From assembly GCA_000818945.1 (NCBI GenBank), contig KN805454.1, positions 30,086 through 43,071 on the forward strand: a DNA stretch of 12,986 nt, in the 5' to 3' direction. Below the pieces are notes generated by a model. That model saw nothing but the letters and a program-made list of their open reading frames with translations. It had not been told where the DNA came from and ran no database searches. The stretch comes from Schizochytrium sp. CCTCC M209059 (lineage: Eukaryota > Sar > Bigyra > Thraustochytrida > Thraustochytriidae). Of the stretch, positions 1 to 7,354 are shown one piece after another; the stretch's first letter is position 1; each line of letters starts with the position of its first letter. The position numbers were made by a program, and so were the translations under genes.

Positions 1-628
1 CTCTTGCTCTTGGCTTGGCTCTTGAGTTTTGCTTTGGGTGATCGTTTGGGGTTTGCTTGCGCCCGATGCGAGGTCTTGCTTCCACAGCTCAAGCTACGTG
101 GGCAGCTGAAGAAGCTGCCTGCTGTCGCGCCGTGTCCACTTGCAGTAGCCTGTAGATGGCATGTGTCCGGTCAGATTTCCCGTTTCCGTCCAGAAGATGC
201 CTGACCTGCTCCCGCACTCGAAAGGAACAGCTTTGGAAATTCGTTCCTTCCTTCCACAGCGCAAGCTACATGCTCCCCCCGGTAGAAGCAATCTGCTTTC
301 GCGTCCTGTCCATTCGTGCAGACAACGCTCCAGGCTAGCGGCCTTGCAGGCCTGGCTCCTGTGCCGACTAGCTTTCGGTTCAGATCCTTGCTTCCACAGC
401 ACAAGCTATCAGCTGTCCGCCAGACTGCGGAAGCACGAAGCAAAGCTCTTGCGGCCACCAAGGAGGGCCGTGAACTCGTCAGAAAAGTCGCATGCCATCG
501 CCAGCCAAGCAGGTCAGGCTTCTCGCTACCATCAATAGGATGCCTTGTTTGCATCGTTTTACATGTAGCCTGGTCCCGCACTCGCATCAAGTAGCTTTCA
601 GCTGCGGGCGGCGTTTTGTCCGCGGCGC

Positions 629-638
629 ATTGGCCAAT
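629..638. promoter_or_regulatory. Perfect ATTGGCCAAT palindrome (double CCAAT box)
   Basis: A ten-base perfect palindrome holding a CCAAT pentamer on each strand. It is repeated exactly at 2303-2312 and 3734-3743 in copies 2 and 3. CCAAT is the recognition core of NF-Y-type factors in eukaryotes. Whether it acts here is unknown; neighbouring bases are equally conserved because the copies are recent. Confidence 0.25.
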
Positions 639-1149
639 GAGAACGAACAGCTAAGCTAGGTGGCTTGCTTGGGGCCGGAGGCTTTCTGCAGCTTCAATGC
701 CCCGAGCTGAGGTATAGGTGTCACCAAGCGTGAGTCGTAGAAAGCGCGGAGGCCACATATTGGACTTAGTTTGCAGATTGGCTGGCGCGGACGATCGCTA
801 CTAGGCTGCCCGCGATGGTTTTGGCTTAGTTTGCAGAACTCCGAACTGGAAGGCTCTTGCTTCGCCTTGCTCACCTAGCTTCGCAGCTTCACAAAGACTC
901 GACTTCTGATCAGGGCGTACGTCTTTGATACGCTGTATGCACGGGGTCTTACCTTGCGTTGGGAACCAAGACGAGCTGCTTATCAGGGTGCATTGTGCAC
1001 TCAAGGCAGCAAGCAAAGGATATCCAACCGACAAGCAATGCAGAGAACGAGGGTCACAGAAACGAGAACTTGGTTGTCAAAGAGTTTACATAGGTAAGAA
1101 AGTCAAAAATGAGGAGAGGATGCCAAGCGATGGGCTAGCGAGAGCGAGG

Positions 1150-1184
1150 GAAGAAGAAGAAAAAGAAGAAGAAGAAGAAGAAAA
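1150..1184. repeat. (GAA)n microsatellite
   Basis: About 35 bp of GAA triplets with a small interruption, present only in the 258-bp segment special to array copy 1. Confidence 0.95.
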
Positions 1185-1438
1185 GCCCGGACGCTGGAGA
1201 TGGGTGCATGGGAAGATAGGACAGCCGCGGCGATCGATTTCTGGAGGGACGTACGAGCAATGAGGATTCCGTGGCAAAAATGGCACAATCTAAAGTTGCA
1301 ATCATCATAGATAGTATACATGTTACATAATCAAAACGGAGGTGCATTCAGGCTGGCCGGAGTGCTGGCAGGTGGCAACTTCTTTCAGTGTCAAAAATGG
1401 CCGCCGTAAAAGCGGTAATACGATCACTGCGATCTACT

Positions 1439-1759
1439 TCATTGCGCCTTAGGCGTGAAGACCGGCAAGACATCGGTCGTTCCGAGACGTGCTCGCCCGC
1501 AAGGCCGTGGCTGCTGCGCGCGTGCGGATTTCGGGCTCATGTCACTCGAGGACGAGCTTGATCGCACGAGCTTGTGCTGGGCTCCACGCAAGTCGGTCAT
1601 AGTTCTTCTTTGTCTTGCTTCTTTGCTTGCTCTAGCTTCTTTGCTTGTTCTTGCTCTTGGTTTGGCTCTTGTTACTCTTGCTCTTGGCTTGGCTCTTGAG
1701 TTTTGCTTTGGGTGATCGTTTGGGGTTTGCTTGCGCCCGATGCGAGGTCTTGCTTCCAC
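1439..1759 (-). CDS. Candidate basic low-complexity ORF with T-T-D-V-L-P-V-F tail, array copy 1
   Basis: This is an open frame of 106 codons, not recognised as any known family. The upstream limit is an in-frame TGA just before a GTG codon; the only in-frame ATG is at 1600, which would give a 53-residue protein. From the N-terminal side it has an R-K-Q-T-P-N segment, a Lys/Arg/Ala linker made of CAAG/CCAAG-like triplets (about codons 15-52), H-K-L-V-R followed by six Ser and Asp (about 62-73), an Arg/Pro-rich stretch, then T-T-D-V-L-P-V-F six codons before the TGA. Two diverged loci (minus 5931-6110, plus 7355-7702) share the K-L-V-R and T-T-x-V-L-P-V elements with silent codon changes, which argues for coding ancestry. 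It may be a terminal exon or a fragment; the absence of a convincing start makes expression uncertain. Confidence 0.35.
   Translation of the reverse strand: MEARPRIGRKQTPNDHPKQNSRAKPRARVTRAKPRARTSKEARASKEARQRRTMTDLRGAQHKLVRSSSSSSDMSPKSARAQQPRPCGRARLGTTDVLPVFTPKAQ
1602..1712. repeat. Degenerate CTTGCT-rich tract
   Basis: Irregular repetition of CTTGCT, CTTTGCTTG and CTTGGCTTGG. The equivalents are at about 3050-3143 (shorter, different order) and 4478-4588. On the minus strand it encodes the Lys/Arg/Ala linker of the candidate ORF, and its length change causes the copy-2 frameshift. Confidence 0.85.
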
Positions 1760-3105
1760 AGCTCAAGCTACGTGGGCAGCTGAAGAAGCTGCCTGCTGTC
1801 GCGCCGTGTCCACTTGCAGTAGCCTGTAGATGGCATGTGTCCGGTCAGGTTTCTCGTTTCCGTCCAGAAGATGCCTGACCTGCTCCCGCACTCGAAAGGA
1901 ACAGCTTTGGAAATTCGTTCCTTCCTTCCACAGCGCAAGCTACATGCTCCCCCCGGAAGAAGCAATCTGCTTTCGCGTCCTGTCCATTCGTGCAGACAAC
2001 GCTCCAGGCTAGCGGCCTTGCAGGCCTGGCTCCTGTGCCGACTAGCTTTCGGTTCAGATCCTTGCTTCCACAGCACAAGCTATCAGCTGTCCGCCAGACT
2101 GCGGAAGCACGAAGCAAAGCTCTTGCGGCCACCAAGGAGGGCCGTGAACTCGTCAGAAAAGTCGCATGCCATCGCCAGCCAAGCAGGTCAGGCTTCTCGC
2201 TACCATCAATAGGATGCCTTGTTTGCATCGTTTTACATGTAGCCTGGTCCCGCACTCGCATCAAGTAGCTTTCAGCTGCGGGCGGCGTTTTGTCCGCGGC
2301 GCATTGGCCAATGAGAACGAACAGCTAAGCTAGGTGGCTTGCTTGGGGCCGGAGGCTTTCTGCAGCTTCAATGCCCCGAGCTGAGGTATAGGTGTCACCA
2401 AGCGTGAGTCGTAGAAAGCGCGGAGGCCACATATTGGACTTAGTTTGCAGATTGGCTGGCGCGGACGATCGCTACTAGGCTGCCCGCGATGGTTTTGGCT
2501 TAGTTTGCAGAACTCCGAACTGGAAGGCTCTTGCTTCGCCTTGCTCACCTAGCTTCGCAGCTTCACAAAGACTCGACTTCTGATCGGGGCGTACGTCTTT
2601 GATACGCTGTATGCGCGGGGTCTTACCTTGCGATGGTAGTCGAAATGAGCTGCGTATCAGGCTGCATTGTGCACTCAAAGCAGCAAGCAAAGGATATCTA
2701 ATTGATTAGCAATGCAGAGAACAAAGGTCACAGAAACGAAAACTTGGTTGTCAAAGAGTTTACATAGGTAAGAAAGTCAAAAATGAGGAGAGGATGCCAA
2801 GCGAAAAGTCAGGATTGTGGCTTGTATCTCCAATGTCAAAAGCAGCCGCCGTAAAAGCGGTAATACGATCACTGCGATCTACTTCATTGCGCCTTAGGCG
2901 TGAAGACCGGCAAGACATCGGTCGTTCCGAGACGTGCTCGTCCGCGAGGCCGTGGCTGCTGCGCGTGTGCGGATTTCGGGCTCATGTCGCTCGAGGACGA
3001 GCTTGATCGCACAAGCTTGTGCTGGGCTCCACGCAAGTCGGTCATGGTTCTCCTTTGTCTTGCTTCTTTGTCTTGCTTCTTTGCTTGCTCTTGCTTCCTT
3101 GCTTG
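1675..3105. repeat. Array copy 2 (complete)
   Basis: A 1431-bp period. It carries the short 29-bp version at 2805-2833. The CTTGCT-rich stretch at its 3' end (about 3050-3115) is a different, 14-bp shorter version of the one ending copies 1 and 3. Confidence 0.93.
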
Positions 3106-3190
3106 CTCTTGCTCTTGGCTTGGCTCTTGAGTTTTGCTTTGGGTGATCGTTTGGGGTTTGCTTGCGCCCGATGCGAGGTCTTGCTTCCAC
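2884..3190 (-). pseudogene. Same ORF in array copy 2, frameshifted in the linker
   Basis: The tail frame is intact from the ATG at 3045 to the TGA at 2884-2886 (53 codons, including H-K-L-V-R and T-T-D-V-L-P-V-F). The Lys/Arg linker upstream is 14 bp shorter than in copies 1 and 3, so the long frame entering from 3190 reads into another frame and misses the conserved tail. Either this copy is broken or only the short ATG-started version was ever functional. Confidence 0.4.
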
Positions 3191-4550
3191 AGCTCAAGCT
3201 ACGTGGGCAGCTGAAGAAGCTGCTTGCTGTCGCGCCGTGTCCACTTGCAGTAGCCTGTAGATGGCATGCGTCCGGTCAGGTTTCCCGTTTCCGTCCAGAA
3301 GATGCCTGACCTGCTCCCGCACTCGAAAGGAACAGCTTTGGAAATTCGTTCCTTCCTTCCACAGCGCAAGCTACATGCTCCCCCCGGTAGAAGCAATCTG
3401 CTTTCGCGTCCTGTCCATTCGTGCAGACAACGCTCCAGGCTAGCGGCCTTGCAGGCCTGGCTCCTGTGCCGACTAGCTTTCGGTTCAGATCCTTGCTTCC
3501 ACAGCACAAGCTATCAGCTGTCCGCCAGACTGCGGAAGCACGAAGCAAAGCTCTTGCGGCCACCAAGGAGGGCCGTGAACTCGTCAGAAAAGTCGCATGC
3601 CATCGCCAGCCAAGCAGGTCAGGCTTCTCGCTACCATCAATAGGATGCCTTGTTTGCATCGTTTTACATGTAGCCTGGTCCCGCACTCGCATCAAGTAGC
3701 TTTCAGCTGCGGGCGGCGTTTTGTCCGCGGCGCATTGGCCAATGAGAACGAACAGCTAAGCTAGGTGGCTTGCTTGGGGCCGGAGGCTTTCTGCAGCTTC
3801 AATGCCCCGAGCTGAGGTATAGGTGTCACCAAGCGTGAGTCGTAGAAAGCGCGGAGGCCACATATTGGACTTAGTTTGCGGATTGGCTGGCGCGGACAAT
3901 CGCCGCTAGGCTGCTCGCGAAGGTTTTGGCTTAGTTTGCAGAAGTCCGAACTGAAAGGCTCTTGCTTCGCCTTGCTCACCTAGCTTCGCAGCTTCACAAA
4001 GACTCGACTTCTGATCGGGGCGTACGTCTTTGATACGCTGTATGCGCGGGGTCTTACCTTGCGATGGTAGTCGAAATGAGCTGCGTATCAGGCTGCATTG
4101 TGCACTCAAAGCAGCAAGCAAAGGATATCTAATTGATTAGCAATGCAGAGAACAAAGGTCACAGAAACGAAAACTTGGTTGTCAAAGAGTTTACATAGGT
4201 AAGAAAGTCAAAAATGAGGAGAGGATGCCAAGCGAAAAGTCAGGATTGTGGCTTGTATCTCCAATGTCAAAAGCAGCCGCCGTAAAAGCGGTAATACGAT
4301 CACTGCGATCTACTTCATTGCGCCTTAGGCGTAAAGACCGGCAAGACATCGGTCGTTCCGAGACGTGCTCGTCCGCGAGGCCGTGGCTGCTGCGCGTGTG
4401 CGGATTTCGGGCTCATGTCGCTCGAGGACGAGCTTGATCGCACAAGCTTGTGCTGGGCTCCACGCAAGTCGGTCATGGTTCTCCTTTGTCTTGCTTCTTT
4501 GCTTGCTCTAGCTTCTTTGCTTGTTCTTGCTCTTGGTTTGGCTCTTGTTA
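3106..4550. repeat. Array copy 3 (complete)
   Basis: A 1445-bp period. Private substitutions cluster at about 3879-3960. The remainder of its 3' half is almost identical to copy 2, while its terminal CTTGCT-rich stretch matches copy 1 rather than copy 2. Confidence 0.93.
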
Positions 4551-4635
4551 CTCTTGCTCTTGGCTTGGCTCTTGAGTTTTGCTTTGGGTGATCGTTTGGG
4601 GTTTGCTTGCGCCCGATGCGAGGTCTTGCTTCCAC
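4315..4635 (-). CDS. Same ORF in array copy 3, full-length frame open
   Basis: The frame is 106 codons, the same length as in copy 1, with the same linker length and the same TGA. A few amino-acid changes are visible, for example Arg to His and Cys to Arg in the Arg/Pro-rich stretch, while the K-L-V-R and T-T-D-V-L-P-V-F elements are unchanged. It has the same start problem: the upstream in-frame stop is followed by GTG, and the first ATG is internal at 4476. Confidence 0.35.
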   Translation of the reverse strand: MEARPRIGRKQTPNDHPKQNSRAKPRARVTRAKPRARTSKEARASKEARQRRTMTDLRGAQHKLVRSSSSSSDMSPKSAHAQQPRPRGRARLGTTDVLPVFTPKAQ

Positions 4636-5093
4636 AGCTCAAGCTACGTGGGCAGCTGAAGAAGCTGCCTGCTGTCGCGCCGTGTCCACTTGCAGTAGCC
4701 TGTAGATGGCATGCGTCCGGTCAGGTTTCCCGTTTCCGTCCAGAAGATGCCTGACCTGCTCCCGCACTCGAAAGGAACAGCTTTGGAATTTCGTTCCTTC
4801 CTTCCACAGCGGAAGCTACATGCTCCCCCCGGAAGAAGCAATCTGCTTTCGCGTCCTGTCCATTCGTGCAGACAACGCTCCAGGCTAGCGGCCTTGCACG
4901 CCGTGTCCACTTGCAGTAGCCTGTAGATGGCATGTGTCCGGTCAGGTTTCCCGTTTCCGTCCAGAAGATGCCTGACCTGCTCCCGCACTCGAAAGGAACA
5001 GCTTTGGAAATTCGTTCCTTCCTTCCACAGCGCAAGCTACATGCTCCCCCCGGAAGAAGCAATCTGCTTCCGCGTCCCGTCCACTCGTGCAAG
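4551..5093. repeat. Array copy 4, truncated, with a 221-bp internal duplication
   Basis: The unit runs normally from 4551 to about 4898, then jumps back to the CCGTGTCCACTTGCAG point seen at 4680 and repeats that segment at an offset of 221 bp (4681 aligns with 4902). Similarity to the unit is lost at about 5093. This is the right-hand edge of the array. Confidence 0.9.
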
Positions 5094-5350
5094 AAGATTT
5101 GCATGCGTCCCGGCTGAGATCTTGTCTGCTTCAAGTGAAATCCTTCCCCTTTTACTCGAGACCAGGTCTCGCACTCACCGGAGGCAACTCTTAGCTTGTG
5201 TTTTCTCTTTTCACAGCAAAAGCTACTTGCTCTCCCCCATGAAGCCATCTACTTTTGCATCGTGTCCATTTGAGAAAAAGATCGCATGCATCCATTCAGG
5301 TTCCCTGTCTGCATGCAAGTTGCTTGGCTTGCAACGTTTTAGATTCCAGG
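5094..5350. repeat. Decayed relative of the array sub-repeat
   Basis: Beyond the array edge, 5205-5275 still aligns with unit positions of about 248-318: a TTTCACAGCAAAAGCTAC version of the 18-bp motif at 5209-5226, then a TTGCTCTCCCCC-like stretch and CGTGTCCATTTG. There are many substitutions and at least one 1-bp indel, so this is an old copy fragment. The indel argues against any protein constraint across this part of the unit. Confidence 0.7.
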
Positions 5351-5756
5351 ATGGACTCTGCTGCGGGGGACGGGAGAATGCTTTGCAACGTCTGAGCAAC
5401 GAAAGAATAGCCCGATCCACTCCTTTAGGCCGGATAATTCGTCAAGGCCAAGCGCGGAATTTGCCGAGGCCGAGCTTAACCTTGAACCTGACCAAGCACG
5501 GGCCACCCGACCGCGGACGCCAGAGTTACCGGCCGGCCTTTTCGTTAACTCGCATTGTTTGACCTGTACGGATGTCGTCCACTGAATCTCCCCGTTTTTG
5601 TCTGTCATGTGCGCACGAGACTCGCTCACACCACCTTAGCAAGTGAAGGAGCCGAAGCGAAAACAGCTCGAATCACACGACAGCATGAAGCTTGATGCTT
5701 CGCACCGCCCGATGGAAAAAACTGGACACAAAAATCAAGCCAGTTAGTAATAATAG
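5351..5756. other. No gene recognised
   Basis: Several short frames are open on both strands, but none shows a known motif, a good start or repeated similarity elsewhere in the window. I see no RNA gene here. Confidence 0.6.
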
Positions 5757-5785
5757 GTAAGCAAGCAAGCAAGCAAGCAAGCAAG
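5757..5785. repeat. (AAGC)n microsatellite
   Basis: About seven uninterrupted tandem copies of the tetranucleotide. Confidence 0.95.
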
Positions 5786-5930
5786 AGGCTGCTGCCATCC
5801 AGGTATTGCTTCACGCAGTCGCTTCGAGAGCGGCCCCCTCGTGCACTTTAGGGCCGTTGGCCGAGTATAACGTAACTGGTTTCTATTTTACATACTTCGG
5901 CGCGTCGGAACAAATACGGCTTGTTGGGCC

Positions 5931-6110
5931 TCAGCTCTTGGCCTCAGCAGGCGGCAGCTTGTAGACGGGAAGAACGCCCGTCGTCTACATTCGTGGTCGT
6001 GCTTGTCTCCGCGTCTGCTGAAGTTGCTTTTGGTCTTCCGGGCAACTAGCGCGTACGAGCTTGTGCGTTGCAGAAGTTGACTCACGCTTGTGTATTGCCG
6101 ATGCTCCCAT
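5931..6110 (-). pseudogene. Diverged, TAG-interrupted relative of the T-T-x-V-L-P-V ORF
   Basis: Reading from the ATG at 6110 there are 60 codons to a TGA at 5931-5933. H-K-L-V-R lies at codons 16-20 and T-T-G-V-L-P-V-Y at codons 43-50, followed by a Pro-Pro tail. Codon 42 is TAG (plus-strand CTA at 5985-5987), where the plus-strand relative has GAG, so one substitution separates them. Spacing from K-L-V-R to T-T is 22 codons, against 27 in the array and 25 at 7355-7702. The simplest view is a decaying copy of a small protein gene. A splice acceptor at the AG of TAG, bringing in an upstream exon, is an alternative I cannot exclude. Confidence 0.45.
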
Positions 6111-6185
6111 CTTGCTTAAGCTGCTGCGGCTGCTTCGCCTTAGGGTAACTGTATGGATCTGAAGTTTTGGTTTTGCTTTGGCCTG

Positions 6186-6312
6186 AAAGCTAGCTAGCTT
6201 TCATGTTAATGCTAGCCAGCTTTTCCATCTATGCTAGCCAGTTTTCCCGTCAATGCTAGCCAGCTTTCCATCAAAGCTAGTTAGCTTTCTCTCCAGAGCT
6301 AGGTAGCTTTGC
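6186..6312. repeat. 22-bp minisatellite with GCTAGC cores, about six copies
   Basis: GCTAG/GCTAGC cores start at 6189, 6211, 6233, 6255 and 6276, with a GCTAGG core at 6298, giving spacings of 22, 22, 22, 21 and 22 bp. The consensus is close to GCTAGCCAGCTTTCCATCAA plus about two bases. Each monomer carries the GCTAGC palindrome and a nearby inverted AGCT. Monomers differ by one to a few bases, so this is an older array than the microsatellites. Confidence 0.9.
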
Positions 6313-7343
6313 CCTTTTGAGCTCAGAAGTAAAGCAACCCCCGCAGCCTCCCCTCAATGCCGGAGAAGTCAAGTTTCCTCCGGAGCAGGATCCATTTTCG
6401 GACAAAGGTCCTGGTCGCGGGGAGGGCGACGCAATGTCAACGGAAGTCAAACTTCCACAGCTGGCTACGCCTACCATCGTGCCAGCTCCCGCGCTCGTAC
6501 GATGTGCATGGTATCGTCCGGCCCTGCTCGGCGTAGACCGCGACTTGACTCCTCGACCAGTGTCACTCGTTCACGCCTTTCTTTACGCATGCTTTTGATC
6601 GTTGACACCAGATAAATGACGAGGGCGTTGTGGTGAAGGGACACCGACCCAGGGGAAGCTTCTATAAGGAAGGCACGCACGTCCAACAGACGCCAGGCGG
6701 CCGGCCCTCTTCCGTTGATCAACGCGCGGGGCAGCAAGAGATCCACTAAAACGACGCGAGCGTCATTCATCCATTGGCCGCCGCCGGCCGCTCCATACAG
6801 TGCCTCGACCAGGCTTGCAGGGCCTGCACGGGAAAGCAAGACGGTCGCTGAACACCTGCCTGAGGGGAGCTCCTTGCTTCGCCAGAAGCTGCTTCACAAA
6901 GCTTGCTTATTTTGCTTGCATCGGCGTTGGGAATTACCAAAGCTAAGCTGCCCGACGCGAAAGCATCGCCCTGCCCCAAGCAAAAGCACCAGCATTCGCG
7001 CCAGCATTAGCACCAGCACCCGCAAAAAAAGAAAGAAGCGGCCTGGGGGTTGCTGGCGCGAGCGAGGTGCTTCCCCGCGCCAATCCCTCCAAGCAAAATG
7101 CAGCTAGCTTCTGCAGCTCGACCTCTTGTCCGTTGACTGTGGTGCGGCGGCGTCCCCAATATGCTCGCTCGAGGTCCTGGTCGTGTCAGTTTACACGCGA
7201 ATGTCTCTCTCTTTTCATTACTGAGCAGCAGTCAAATGGCAGTGAAACGAGTACGTCATGGCGACGAGTCGCTCGAGCACACCGCAGTCCGAAGTCCATT
7301 TGGGCGACCTATAGCTTGTCCAGAGCAGTGCTATACTCAGAAA
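6313..7343. other. No confident gene; weak coding hints on both strands
   Basis: Three things are visible. Around 6323-6460 the plus strand encodes E-V-K-x-P three times with differing third bases. From 6896 down to 6471 the minus strand is open for 142 codons with a protein-like spread of residues but no ATG near its 5' end and no recognised motif. From 6947 to 7354 the plus strand is open and includes a Pro/Ala-rich stretch of the P-Q-A-K-A kind followed by S-E-V-L-P. None of these has a clear start together with family support, so I do not call a gene. Confidence 0.5.
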
Positions 7344-7354
7344 ATGCTTGCTGA

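Larger units (their letters stand above)
1..1674. repeat. Array copy 1 (complete, longest variant)
   Basis: A full period, taking the window start as phase zero. It differs from copies 2 and 3 by many substitutions in about 921-1130 and by a 258-bp segment (1131-1388) in place of a 29-bp segment in the others. Outside that patch it differs from copy 2 by only scattered bases. Confidence 0.93.
1..5093. repeat. Tandem array of a 1.43-1.67 kb unit
   Basis: Head-to-tail direct repeats: sequence at the window start recurs at 1675, 3106 and 4551, giving periods of 1674, 1431 and 1445 bp. Copies are nearly identical over most of their length, implying recent amplification or ongoing homogenisation. 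Each unit contains a degenerate CTTGCT-rich stretch, three spaced versions of an 18-bp motif of the form TTCCACAGCnCAAGCTAC, a perfect ATTGGCCAAT palindrome, and on the minus strand a basic reading frame with a T-T-D-V-L-P-V-F tail. The array begins before the window, so total copy number is unknown. No transposase, reverse transcriptase, integrase or telomeric repeat array is visible in it. Confidence 0.95.

Noticed and set aside
377..387. GGTTCAGATCC, resembling a tRNA B box
   Set aside because: The flanking bases do not form a T-arm stem and no A box or cloverleaf is present, so there is no tRNA or tRNA-derived SINE.
171..590. 139-codon minus-strand ORF repeated unchanged in array copies 1-3, and the overlapping 125-codon plus-strand ORF at 161-538
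   Set aside because: Conservation only reflects the recency of the copies. In the decayed relative at 5205-5275 the aligned segment has a 1-bp indel, so no frame is kept, and both strands are open equally.
1..5093. CRISPR array or bacterial mobile element
   Set aside because: Units are over 1.4 kb without short repeat-spacer structure, and the neighbouring gene is eukaryotic.
5131..5160. S-S-E-I-L-P-L-L on the plus strand, reminiscent of the T-T-x-V-L-P-V tail
   Set aside because: No Arg-rich segment or K-L-V-R element lies before it and no stop follows at the expected distance; I take it as chance.
4927..5562. 211-codon plus-strand open frame
   Set aside because: It runs across the 221-bp duplication into unrelated decayed sequence. 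The equivalent frame in intact units is only 60 codons, so the length is an accident of the junction.
6135..6150. TTAGGG-like string as evidence for a telomere
   Set aside because: A single CCTTAGGGTAAC occurrence with no tandem repetition.
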